This document shows, piece by piece, positions 1 to 10,229 of a stretch of 46,846 nt of DNA. The stretch's first letter is position 1. Each line of letters opens with the position of its first letter. The DNA is from Batrachochytrium dendrobatidis JAM81 (lineage: Eukaryota; Chytridiomycota; Chytridiomycetes; Rhizophydiales). Location: assembly GCF_000203795.2 (NCBI RefSeq), contig NW_006281103.1:228312-275157 (forward strand), given 5' to 3'. The notes beneath the pieces were generated by a model that saw only the letters and a list, made by a program, of their open reading frames with translations, did not search any database and had not been told where the DNA came from. A program made the translations under genes and the position numbers.

Positions 1-1012
1 TTTTGGATATAGGTTGTATGGATATTGCAACAAACATGTGGTATTATAGTATGACTGACATATACTACTATTGGATCAAACAACATAACAGTCCAATATA
101 ATGTCAAATATATGTGCATAAAATGGTCACCAAACCTGATCGGTTGTGTATCAGTCATAAACAACTACCAATTAGCAACAAGTGACATTTGTATACATTG
201 ACAGAATCACTACAGACAACACCAACAATTACAAGATCATGTGCAAGATAGCAAGAATTGTGACATGGTTTCAATAAACCAACAACAACTGAACAAATGA
301 CATTGCAATGATTATTCATAGAACAAGGCAATCAAACGACAGTGTTAGTGACGATTATATTGGACAATATTCATGATTCAAATATTGACAGTCAAACATT
401 GGTTAACCAACAGTTGTACGATTATACAACTGACCCGTGTATTGACAAGTGATCAACCTCGATCCGGTCATAGTTGAAACGGTGTATCACAGGAATTGAA
501 AGTTGACACATTATTGTTGTGGTGTAATATTAGCAACTACGCACAACTTGACATGAATTACAATGTTGATACCGAGACTGTCAATATATTACAATGTATT
601 GGTCAACAGTGACTGAGATCAATGACAATATTGCAATCAATTCAATCCAATTGTTGATTGGAACAATCATTATCCACTTGTCAGATTCAGCATGTAAATG
701 AATGTTTTGTAGCGTATTTACTAATCCAACAATTGACTGATTTAAACATTGAATATTAAAATGTTGAATAAGAGACTCGAGTCATTATATGAATGACGTA
801 ATCAATTGAGTTGAATTGACACTTGATTGAACAATACAAATAAACACATGACAAATGTTTAAACACTATTCAAAATGTGTGAATTTGTCTCACATTATTC
901 ACATGACATTAGATTTTGGATTTAAAGTCCAATTTTTTCTTTTCTTTTTTTCATTTCATTCCATTCTTATTCTATTCCATTCAATTCTTTCATTTCTCTC
1001 CAGTAAACTCCA
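1..1012 (+). repeat. Partial CRN repeat unit: end of 3' tail plus CRN promoter block
   Basis: This stretch is almost identical by eye to 41119-42000 and similar to 28571-29560, so the window opens inside another copy of the repeat unit seen from 21 kb onward. No credible coding sequence is visible. The last 500 bases (from about 510) are the promoter block found upstream of every intact CRN gene here. The match to 41119 is closer than to 28571: 'aaacatgtgg' and 'accgagactgtcaatatatt' are shared only with the former. This suggests a recent exchange or duplication between the two ends of the window. Confidence 0.85.
858..1012 (+). promoter_or_regulatory. CRN promoter: 16-bp motif and pyrimidine-rich tract
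   Basis: The 16-mer GAATTTGTCTCACATT sits at 881-896, 117 bp before the ATG at 1013. A long T/C-rich tract (about 935-1000) follows, typical of fungal 5' regions lacking a strong TATA box. The same motif, with T or C at one position, recurs at a similar distance upstream of the four other intact CRN starts in this window. That it is a transcription factor site is inference. Confidence 0.45.
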
Positions 1013-2626
1013 ATGGAAAACAAAGCATTCTACATTAAATATCTGGACTACCAGCCAGTGAAAATCGAAACCCACTTCAATGGAGAACTAGAAAGAAGAA
1101 GGCCACTGACTGACGTTGGTGGCCTGGTTGCAGCTTACAAGCCAGGATCACCTCTTGCTGACACGCCGATCGAGCTACTCACCATTCATTATGTGTTGAA
1201 TGGAGTGGAGACCAACTACAACTCCTGGGACCCCATTGCTGCTCTCGGAACAAATGGTTCCTACGACCATCCACTGATTATTCGCTCTCTAAGAGATACT
1301 ATCACTATGGACGAGCATATGATTTGTTCTCTTCCTGAACCGGTGTATGACAATCCTGTGTCAAGACCCAACACCTCTGGCAGAATTTGGAAGAAGCCGA
1401 CACATGTTTTCCTGTGGTCTGATTTTAAGCAAAGCGTTGTTGATTGGATTGGTGCTAATCATCATCAGCATTCTCAAAGAGTACAAAGACCTGTGTTTGT
1501 TCCTGGAATTATCACCGAAGAAGTTCAAAGTCTTCAACCCTTCATTCTCGACAATTTGCTCAATATCTCTGCCAAGTGTTTCATTCCTCCTTCTGAATTC
1601 AAGGCACGACGTCAAATCACAAGCTGCGTAGGGGAACCAGATCATTTAATGACTAGAGATGGAGAGGTTGTCGCTATTGTTGAAGAAAAGGGCAATTGGG
1701 CTTTGTCTACTGGTGATATCGTCAATTCATACGACACAGAAAGGACACGTGCGTCTGCTCTTGACCAACTCTACCACTATATGCGATTGAACCACAGGCA
1801 ATATGGGATTCTGTCGACATACGAAAACACCTGGTTTGTTTATCGAAATCAAGAATGTGCCGTTTGTGAAGAACCTCAAGGTCATGAAACTTTGTATGTT
1901 TCCGAGGGAATCTCCTTTACTGTTCGAACACCCACTGTTCAACAATGCTTATCGTATTTCAACAGCATCGTCAATCACAATCATATGGATTCTCCCCCCG
2001 CATCAAAGCGTCCGTCTAGAGCTAGTTCTGCTACCCAAATCTCTCGACCAAGTAGTAGTAGGGTATCTCCGCGTGCTAGTCTCTCCAGAGGATGCAGTTC
2101 TTTGTCGTCTGGAATTCAAATCAACGAGCAACCCCAAGATTTTGATGTTGATGATTTCAAATTCGATACAGTTCTTGGTGAAGGAAGAAGCAAAGTGTAT
2201 TTGGATTACTATGGATCTAGCCGTATTGCTCTCAAGGTTGCTGATATTGCCAAGCACGGAGAAATGCTTCCAGAATTGCTGAATGAGGTTTCTGTGTATG
2301 AACAGCTATCGGGGCTACAAGGGAATGGCATACCTAGATTCGTTTGTCATGGGTTTGTGGAGGACGTTCTGTACTGTGTAGGTGTTTCTATCTGTGGTAC
2401 GGTGGCCAATGGATTCACTGAACAGCAAAAGCAGAAGTTGTTGGAAACACTCGAAAGCATTCACGAGGCCGGTATTCTACATAACGATATCAAAAAGGAG
2501 AATATCTTGATTGATGAATCTGGGAATCCATATATCATTGACTTTGGCTTCTCTACACGAAATTGCTCCCCTGTTGCTCGAATGGAAGAAACAAACTTGC
2601 TCCTTAGTCTGGTTGAAAGTACTTGA
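1013..2626 (+). CDS. CRN-type effector: ubiquitin-like header, PD-(D/E)XK nuclease-like domain and minimal protein kinase
   Basis: A 537-residue protein without introns. Residues 1-95 form a Crinkler N-terminal header (starts MENKAFYIKYLDYQPV), a ubiquitin-like module thought to direct CRN proteins. Residues about 130-310 resemble the restriction-endonuclease-fold domain common in CRNs: D210 in GEPD and E224-x-K226 in VEEKGNW fit the D...ExK catalytic pattern, followed by QLYHYMRLN. A Ser/Arg-rich linker (about 330-375) joins a short kinase: VLGEGRSKVY glycine loop, K408 in ALKV, catalytic loop HNDIKKEN (H490, D492, N497) and DFG at 510-512. All key kinase residues are present. The protein ends only 25 residues after DFG, as in minimal fused kinases of this class. 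The start is the ATG after the T/C tract. Function as a host-directed or intergenomic-conflict effector comes from family knowledge; activity is not shown. A truncated sister lies at 29561. Confidence 0.85.
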   Translation: MENKAFYIKYLDYQPVKIETHFNGELERRRPLTDVGGLVAAYKPGSPLADTPIELLTIHYVLNGVETNYNSWDPIAALGTNGSYDHPLIIRSLRDTITMDEHMICSLPEPVYDNPVSRPNTSGRIWKKPTHVFLWSDFKQSVVDWIGANHHQHSQRVQRPVFVPGIITEEVQSLQPFILDNLLNISAKCFIPPSEFKARRQITSCVGEPDHLMTRDGEVVAIVEEKGNWALSTGDIVNSYDTERTRASALDQLYHYMRLNHRQYGILSTYENTWFVYRNQECAVCEEPQGHETLYVSEGISFTVRTPTVQQCLSYFNSIVNHNHMDSPPASKRPSRASSATQISRPSSSRVSPRASLSRGCSSLSSGIQINEQPQDFDVDDFKFDTVLGEGRSKVYLDYYGSSRIALKVADIAKHGEMLPELLNEVSVYEQLSGLQGNGIPRFVCHGFVEDVLYCVGVSICGTVANGFTEQQKQKLLETLESIHEAGILHNDIKKENILIDESGNPYIIDFGFSTRNCSPVARMEETNLLLSLVEST

Positions 2627-3211
2627 GATAGTACATTTGGGTTGGAATGAATTAGACAATTATTTGTATGAATAAAGCACCGAGTCTTGACCATTATATT
2701 TGACATTGATTGTCCATGGCATTTTAGCATAAATCACCTGTCACAGGCGAGATCAACTCCAGACACTTTGAACAACTTTTAGCAGAGCATCTACCAAGAA
2801 AATCAGTATCATTCAGTGCCCTATCTATACTACTATTGTTTTTTACATTTTCCACTGTTCAATACATACTGCGGTACTATTTCAAGTATTCCAAAACCAA
2901 CTTGTAAATCAGACAATTGAAGATGAGTTTCATTTACGAAATATACATTTTTGAATCAACAAAACGACACATTTACTATTGAATCTGGTTTAAACCGTTC
3001 AACAATAATATCGCGAAATGCAGTTTTGTATTGTGCAACAACTCTTGCTGACATTCTAATAAAAATGAGTTTGTACGCCTGCAATTCCAACAATATCAAT
3101 CAAGTCAATTTTCAACAAGAATATTCGATTTATTTTTATTCCAACAAAATCAAGGAAATTTTCAACACAAGTGTTCCATTTTGCATTTGCTGAGATTTGG
3201 TTGTTGATAAC
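2627..3211. other. Intergenic region, no gene seen
   Basis: AT-rich spacer between the CRN gene and the J-domain gene. Short open frames exist but show no recognisable protein. A T/A-rich stretch around 3105-3190 precedes the J-domain gene and probably holds its promoter. Confidence 0.5.
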
Positions 3212-4917
3212 ATGAGCGATTCAACTCATATTCCTGTTATTGAATCGAGGAGACCAAAACCTTCTGTCACTGCAAAGTGTCCAAACTGTTCTGTAGTCAT
3301 TGAATTCTATCTTCCTGTCACTCCAGCTTATGCCTTTTCTGTTTATAGAGTGGTTTGATTTTCTTGTAGAGACTTGTTCTATTCCAACTTCTGCTGTTCA
3401 ACAGACTCCATCTGTTTCTGCTAAAAAAACTACAAATGCCTCGGACCAATCTACCAACAATGCTTCCAGTCGCAGACCAAAAACTACTCTTGGAAAAACC
3501 GGTTCAGGTAATTGTAAAACCTTTGAAAAAGGATGATTCTTGTCTTCTAATTTCATGATTGATTTAGATGACCATCCAATCGATATGGAATATTATGATT
3601 TGTTGGAGATTCCTGCTACGGCGTCTAGTGCTGTCATCAAAAAGGCGTATTATCTCAAGGCTATAAAGTGTCATCCTGATAAAAACTTGGACAATCCATT
3701 GGCTGAAGAAATGTTTAAACAAATATCTGAAGCTTATCAAGGTACAGACTTGATGGTTCATGTGTATCCAGAAAAACTATACTAATGTTTAAATTTTAGT
3801 CTTGTCGGATCCACAGCGTCGTTCATTTTATAATATTCATGGAAAGGCTGCTGCAGTGGGTTCTGAAGGATCTGTGTTTGTCGATCCAGAACAATTCTTT
3901 AGACAACAGTTTGGTGGTGATATGTTTGTTGATATCATTGGTGAAATATCCATTGCTCGGGATTTTAAAGACGTCATGGCTGCAAAAGATCCATCCAAAT
4001 CTAATGACTTGACCACTGACTCCAACTCTTCTACCATCAACCCGGGAACAGAAGTGCCATCTACAGATGCTACCACTCAAGCCAAACAAGACTCGGCATT
4101 GATGTACGAACAACGTCGTTTGATTCGTAAAGAACGTATTCAGAAACTGTCGCATAATCTTGTTGCCAAGCTTTCGCTTTACACTGATACGTTTCCATTT
4201 CCTGATCCTACTTCTTCTCCACCTTTGGGGATCTCTTTGAATAGCTTGGCAAACGAATCACTCAACACGTTTCGTGCTTTATCTACTATCGAAGCTCAAC
4301 AACTTGCTTTGGAAAGCTATGGACCCGAATTGTTGAGAGCGATTGGATTCACCTATGTTTTAAAAGCTGATCAGTGGATTGCCAAAATTGCTGCAGAGGA
4401 TGGGGGTGCTGTGCTATGGCATCGAGTATGGGGACTTGGGTCTCGAGTAAGCGGAGCTATCAAAGAAAAAACTCACATTTTAAACGAGACGGTCGGGACG
4501 TTTCGTACGGCTCTAGATCTGCAAAGCAAATTCACCAAACTTCAAGAAATGGATAAAAAAACAAAAAAAACAGGTGAAGGGGGTGAAAAGACTGTTGATG
4601 AGGATGTCAAAGTCAAACTGACACCCCAGGAGCAAGAACTCCGCACGCAACTGGAATATGAAGCGGCAACAAAGGGACTAGAAGCTTTGTGGAGAGGATC
4701 CAAATTAGAAGTTGAATCTGTGCTACGCGATGTATGCGACGATGCTCTCGGAGATGCACCTGGTGTGTCGACCGAGTTACGTAAACGACGTGCTGATGCT
4801 TTGCGGATCTTGGGTCAGGTTTATGAAACCGTTGGTATTGCTGCTGCTGCCAGTTCTGTGCCCAATACTTCCACTGGCACATCTAGCCAACAGCCTCCAT
4901 TGCCTCCTCGAAAATAG
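3212..4917 (+). CDS. DnaJ/Hsp40 J-domain protein with DnaJ-X-like C-terminal region (multi-exon)
   Basis: An Hsp70 co-chaperone of the Caj1/Djp1-like class. Two introns are clear: 3508-3567 (CAG/GTAATT...TTTAG, branch CTAAT, phase 1) and 3742-3799 (GTACAG...TTTTAG, branch TACTAAT, phase 1). Splicing gives a J domain from MEYYDLLEIPATASS through the HPD motif (KCHPDKN) to YQVLSDPQRR. The last exon (3800-4917) carries FGGDMFVDIIGEISIARDF and a helical region matching the DnaJ-X family, then a Pro-rich end (QQPPLPPRK). The 5' end is uncertain. The ATG at 3212 gives a CPNC-containing N-terminus in another frame from the S/T-rich exon ending at 3507, so one further intron in about 3294-3371 is needed (phase 0 acceptors at 3326, 3350 and 3371 are possible). 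Its neighbour at 5216 is convergent. A likely single-copy housekeeping gene at the edge of the CRN region. Confidence 0.8.
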
Positions 4918-5215
4918 TGTTTCCCGTACCCTACCATTTTTATATTCACCACCTGTTTTGATATTGCTATTCCGTATTTTATGTTGCTACTACTTTTTGG
5001 AGAGTATTGCTATACTACCGAATACAATAATCATTGCTATTTTTTCCAAATCAATAAAATAATTGAGCTATTGTATGTTCTACCTCTAATTTCCATTGGA
5101 TAGCTTTCAAGTTTAAAAAACAAATTATCTTGGTAAATAAGGTTTTAATAGTTGAATAAACATGGCAGATGCCACAATAAGCCTTGTAGAGAATTGACGA
5201 GTTCCATATACGACA

Positions 5216-6570
5216 TTACCAACCACCCGATTCGTCTTGAAATGTGTCCCATGGATTGCTAGTTCCGGTAGATAGACTAGCTAGTTTTGCTTTGGGTGAT
5301 GGCGTGTCCAGTTCAACAGGATCATCATGAGAATGACCACCACTTGTAGCATGGCTTAATTTCATTTCTATTTGTTCACTTAATGATAAAGCAGATACAT
5401 TGCCCACCTCGGTCTTGTCATTCGTGTCGGGAGGTGGAAATGAAGCAAAATCAGCTACATGAGCAGGTGTAGGAATTTGATCATTTGAAGTAGTTGTAAA
5501 AGAAATCGGAGGTGATAACGAATCTCTCCTACTAGGCAAATCATCAAATGATTCGTCAATAAGCGATCCAGATTTGGGTCTCAATGTAGGTACAATAGTA
5601 CTTTTGGGTCGACCAGGTAGAGGTGGTGCAGGCATACTCACTGGTCGTGTACCAGAAGTAGCATGAATCGTATTGGATTTGCTATGACTTACAACGGCTC
5701 CCAATCGAGCTTGAAGAGACGTCGACGGAGCATTCGCAGTAGCTACAGATGCAGCAGCGCGTTGAGAAAGTCCAGTCGATCCATCTGCACCTTCTTTTGG
5801 TAAAGGAGCAGTACCAGCAAAAGCTGGTTTTGAGTGCTGTGTAGTGGGTGTTCCAACCAAAGTCCGTGTTCCCATCTGTTTCATATGTTCATTGATTGCA
5901 GTCCACCAATCCGCACTTTCAACCATGGTTTTCCCCTTGAATTTGTGTTTGATATCTCGTCCAAACATACCCGAGTTTTTCCCAACAAAAACAATGTCTT
6001 TGTGATCTTTGTCGCCAAGATTAAGTGGAAGCAAGGTGTATTCTGCCAAATCAAGCGTCAGCTCAGGCATTTCAAGTATGGAATCAGCCGAAAAGTCCGG
6101 TTTGTTGCCAGTAGGAGAAAATGGACCGCCTGCAGATGAAGTGTCAGAATGCGTAGCTCCTATGGGTGTTGATTCAAGTGGTGGCAGAGTATGCAGATAT
6201 CCAGAAGTGGACAGGACAGCATTGACGGGCCGATAGGATCGTTTAAACACACCTTCTTTGCGCAGTAGCGATCCTTGTCGAACAACGCGAATGGCAAGAT
6301 CGTCACATCCGTCATAGATGATGTTTGCAGGATCAACCAAGGGCACATTGTCTTGGTCAATAAATCAATCACAGTTGCTTGCTCTAAAAATTGCCCAGTC
6401 TTTATCTGCCTCCATTGTATCCAATAACTTGGCCATATCTCTGGATTGATCCAATCTTTTGGTATAATTTGAAGTTTGCCATTCGTAAAAAGATGCTAAA
6501 CCAACACGAATATTCTGTACAATCACTTTTTCAAATGCATTGATAAAGTGTTGTTGAATAATTCGAGTTT
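5216..6570 (-). pseudogene. SLM-like BAR/PH-domain protein, 5'-truncated, with an in-frame stop
   Basis: The reading runs from about 6570 downwards. The first part (IIQQHFINAFEKVIVQNIR, VGLASFYEW, DKDWAIFRAS) resembles the end of the BAR domain of fungal SLM1/2-type, PI(4,5)P2-binding plasma-membrane proteins. A TGA codon (6365-6367) follows in the same frame. Reading then resumes without a shift into LVDPANIIYD and a PH domain: RQGSLLRKEGVFKRSYRPV, GYLHTLPP, KNSGMFGRDIKHKFKGK and the closing Trp helix SADWWTAINEHM. A long Ser/Pro-rich tail ends at 5216. No ATG precedes the PH domain after the stop. No plausible intron removes the TGA: the only GT...AG there is about 21 nt. The 5' half of the BAR domain is missing and the gene abuts a sequence repeated in the CRN array. 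It is therefore probably a relic, although a sequencing error at the TGA cannot be excluded. Confidence 0.65.
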
Positions 6571-6644
6571 TTACAAATCAGCATCACTGGAAATAGTTAC
6601 TGTTATTCAGACAGTCAGTTGTCCAGACATTACAGTTGTAATAT
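6532..6644 (-). repeat. Breakpoint sequence shared with the CRN tail repeats
   Basis: The reverse complement matches 26923-27034 and 39478-39590 closely, for example TGTAATGTCTGGACAA, CAGTAACTATTTCCAGTGAT and CGAATTATTCAACAACAC. The match ends within the BAR coding part (around CAATGCATTTG) on one side and at AATATTACAACTGTA on the other. The SLM-like relic and the CRN tail therefore share about 110 bp, which marks a junction of old rearrangement or a captured gene piece. Confidence 0.75.
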
Positions 6645-8044
6645 TACACATTTTCCATTGTTGCTGGATACCAATATGCCTACATTTAAAAATGAATGCT
6701 ACCAACAAAATATTCCATTAGAACTGCAACTGTGCTCAAGATCATGGACATATCGTTGTAAATCGTTTCAAATATCAGTCCATTACCCCATTTTAAACCA
6801 ATCCATCAATCTCCGATTCGGCTCGCTCAATACTCTCCAGCAACTTGCATTCCATTCCTACAACGACTTGTTCATCGTATCCATGTTTACAGCGTTTGTT
6901 GTTTTGACTGCAATTTGCATCAACCCAGAACAATGGAATTTACCATTTCCTTTGTAGAATCTGTCCATAATGTCTGTTTTAATGTAATCTTTTGACTGTT
7001 TTTGGATACAAAAGTCGACAATCATTGCTTTATCATCGACTTGACCGCAGTTTGATGAGTTGACAACACAATCGCATATACACAGGATATGAAGTATCAA
7101 ATCCAATCAAAGTTGGGTATTGTTTGCTGTATCCTTGTCAACTCGGACAATAGCACCACATGGCAATACTTGATAGCAATGTAGACTGTTTTGGTGCTGT
7201 GAGATGCAATGATACAACGAGTTTCAGGACCCATTCCAATATGATGCAGCATATTGCAGACGAGCAGTTCATTTGTATCTGGTTGCCTGATACCTTTTAC
7301 ATTGTATTGTGTGGGTCTGTACTGACGAGTCTTGATGTAGCAACAAACAGTCAGTTGTTGTTGACATTCCAAGCGAATCTGGTCTGGATTCCGTTTTTCT
7401 TTGGAGATAATGAGATGTCAAACAACTTGTCAATGTCAGCCTTGCAGTGTTGAATGACAGTATTGATTGACAGCAGTTTGAATAGGTTCCGTATTTCCAT
7501 CCAGATACTGTGATATTGGCAAGAAGGATCTTGCAGAGTTGTTGGTTGTTGATGAGCAAGTTGGATATAAAGTTGTTTTCAATCAATCCGTTGGCAATCA
7601 TGATAGCATACTTTGATTTGTATGTACGCAATACTGCTGTCATCTTGTGTATGGTGTTTCGTATTCCTACAAACGCATTTCATTTCCAGCTGTTTTTGCA
7701 GACATTTGATGTTGTGTAGCATGTTAAAGAATTTAGGTGTATCGAAAAAGTAGAGTATACAAGATAGACAAAAATTACCGAGTCTTTCAACAAGTAAAAA
7801 TATAATATAATATGCCGCTATATAAAATATTGGTAACGCTGGGTCTTTTAAAAAGTAAGAGTAGTGGTATTGAAACATAAGGGAGATAATGGAGATAATG
7901 AGGAAATGATAAATTAGGGAGTGTCCAATGCAAGTACTAATGCTTGCTTGTTAAGGGTTGAAGCTTAGATATCTTGCTTGGATATTACAACAGATACACA
8001 CTAACCATTCAAACTATACGTAAACGGCCAATGTCTGATTGCTT
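6645..8044. other. Decayed non-coding region
   Basis: No intact gene is visible. On the minus strand a 45-codon stretch around 6807-6945 reads coherently with NCSQNNKRCKHGYDE and KLLESIERAESEIDGL, then stops. Between 7100 and 7880 several overlapping minus-strand pieces in different frames (for example YKSKYAIMIANGLIENNF and CKADIDKLFDISLSPKKNG) look like a gene broken by frameshifts. None is recognised. The region may be remains of genes lost when the locus was rearranged. Confidence 0.35.
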
Positions 8045-9660
8045 CAACATAACAATGAGGGTGTAAATGTAGTACAGAAATAGACGACTAAATTACAATT
8101 ATTTCAACGGATTTAGCACTCTTGTTCAAGTAAACCGGCATCATCCGATGCTCACTACACACTACTTGTACGTTGAATCGTGCCAATCACTTGTTATTTT
8201 AACAAGCATGGAATATCACAACACATATTGATGACCAACTAATAGCCGAGTGTCAACTCATTCCAGTTTTGGTTTATACTCATTTCTTGACCCTAACCCT
8301 TGACCATAGCCATTTTTAGGGTGGGACTGCATAGCCAACCATATGATATTCGAATGTATGGTCAGATATCGGCTCAGCCAAGGTTGCGGATATCATATAA
8401 AGGGAGACTCTTCAAAGTTTGGAATTGACAACAAATCACCATTCAACCCTGACAGTAATACTAGCCCTTAAAACGACCATTCAAGGGATATGCTTTTATT
8501 ATCATTTATTCAATAATGGATATAAATACAATCCAAAACTTGACCTGTTGAATGACATTACAACTTGCTCAGCCAAACCAGTAAAATGAAACTCGCAGTT
8601 GCTGTATTGTCATCGATCCTGTTTGCCTGCTCGGTTACTATTGCCAATCCAGTTAAACCCAGTGAAACTACAAGCACCAAGTCTAGCACCTCGCCAACTC
8701 CTAATCCAAAAGGTATAGGCTTAGGTGGTCTTGATCCACTTCCAGACATCATCAAGGAATTGCTCGACAAACACCTAAAGCTAGGTCATGATCTTAATCA
8801 GCAAGGAAAAATATGCGACCCATTACAATCTGAATATGAAAATCAACAGAAACTGATAAAGGATTTGGAAAAAAGGATTCGACTTTTGGAATTTATATCT
8901 CAAACAAGCGGTGACAATCAAAAATATTATGGTGAAATTCAGGAGACTAAGCTTAATCTCGAAGCCCAAAGATCCAAACTTTTCGATTTTGGAAGCCGCT
9001 ATTATGAGTGCCAGCTCAAGACATGTTATATTGAACTTGATCTGAGTCTCATCAAAATAGAGCTCGTGGACATCATTTTTGGAGGACCTTGGGATTCTAA
9101 ATCAACTGACCGGAAACTTTTTCTCATCGGCACGTATCCTTCCGTTATGAGGTACTTTGGCGAATTAGGTAATAAAGGACAATCATCAGGACGCAATAAA
9201 TCTCTTGGTCAGAATCATGGTGATCAACAACAGCATCAAGATTCACAACCATCACCGAATACACCATCCGGATCTGGATCCCCTGGACAGAAAGTTCCCT
9301 CCAATAGACAAAAAGGTTCATGCAAGTTTATGAATGGATTGAAATCATTCTTTCAGCGATCCAAAAATGACGATTCATCCAATTGATTTGAATGCTAATC
9401 TGGACTCGTTCCAACCGATTTAATTGTCATTCTACAACTGTATTTCTGATTTAATTTACAATAAAATTGTATGTGCATGCATTATATCTGATTACTCCAC
9501 AGTCTTGATTGGCATGATATCATATTGTACATTGACACTTGTATTTCCAATACAATACAGTTGATTGTATATTGCATAGTTGTACACATTGATGATGCTG
9601 ACATGCATGTGTGTATTGTGCCAATATGATATTGCTTGACATGTCGTATTGACACATGCA
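8045..9660 (+). repeat. Left arm of a large imperfect inverted duplication
   Basis: From CAACATAACAATGAGGGTG (about 8045) through the promoter, the secreted-protein gene and its 3' flank to about 9660, this stretch matches the reverse complement of 13640-15838. Conserved landmarks are TTAGCACTCTTGTTCAAGTAA, TGACCAACTAATAGCCGAGT, GCATAGCCAACCATATGA and, beyond the gene, GACACTTGTATTTCCAATAC. The arms are diverged (point changes and small indels), so the duplication is not very recent. Confidence 0.85.
8586..9386 (+). CDS. Secreted coiled-coil protein (lineage-specific family, unknown function)
   Basis: 266 residues with a clear signal peptide (MKLAVAVLSSILFACSVTIA, cleavage near Ala-Asn-Pro). 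The ATG at 8586 is chosen because the signal peptide starts there. After a Ser/Thr/Pro-rich segment comes a motif GLGGLDPLPDIIKELLD, then a charged helical region (about 65-150) rich in E/K/Q/L that probably forms a coiled coil (KLIKDLEKRIRLLEF, QTSGDNQKYYGEIQETKLNL). A conserved IIFGGPWDSK block follows, then a polar tail with one DQQQHQD unit and a basic end (MNGLKSFFQRSK). No catalytic motif is seen. The inverted paralogue at 13867-15288 shares every block. The family looks like the expanded small secreted proteins of Batrachochytrium; a role at the host surface is inference. Confidence 0.85.
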   Translation: MKLAVAVLSSILFACSVTIANPVKPSETTSTKSSTSPTPNPKGIGLGGLDPLPDIIKELLDKHLKLGHDLNQQGKICDPLQSEYENQQKLIKDLEKRIRLLEFISQTSGDNQKYYGEIQETKLNLEAQRSKLFDFGSRYYECQLKTCYIELDLSLIKIELVDIIFGGPWDSKSTDRKLFLIGTYPSVMRYFGELGNKGQSSGRNKSLGQNHGDQQQHQDSQPSPNTPSGSGSPGQKVPSNRQKGSCKFMNGLKSFFQRSKNDDSSN

Positions 9661-10229
9661 ACACCAATACCAACAATAGTCATGTGTGTTGATATCAGAT
9701 CTGACTGGTTTGACTCGTTGATTGTGGTGTCAAAATGGTTGCATCAATAGCCTGACTGATCACACACATCAGTCGCAGTGTCAACTTTGTCAAGTGTCAA
9801 ATATCACATGTTGAATATACAATGCCAACAATATGGTCATTATGCACATGTTGATGTATACAGTGATCGTATACTGGTCGATTGGTGCGATATGATCACA
9901 CATACTAATGGAATGTAATAATCATGATATTTGCAGCAGTATACCATATTCCAACTGTTAATATCGCGCATCCAGTATCGACATGATCATTCAGATATAC
10001 AGTGATGGATTCCAACAATACATACCATGATTGATACACTTGGAATGTGTATTCAATCCATACCATGTATTGTCAATACAATAGTATGCGTGATCATTGT
10101 GCACCAAACAACTACGATACACACTGGACTGATCCAATACATGCACGGCTTGAACATATCACACAATCAAACATAAACACACCACATTAAATATACATAT
10201 AATATCAGTTTGTCTATAATGAATTGTAT
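9661..10229. other. Intergenic region, no gene seen
   Basis: AT-rich sequence with many short near-repeats of ATTCCAACA, CATGATCATT and ATACCAT type but no open frame with coding character. It lies between the end of the left duplication arm and the 3' end of the protease-like gene. Confidence 0.5.

Noticed and set aside
6365..6367. Removal of the in-frame TGA in the SLM-like gene by an intron
   Set aside because: The only GT...AG pair that would remove it leaves an intron of about 21 nt, far shorter than the 55-77 nt introns seen in neighbouring genes.
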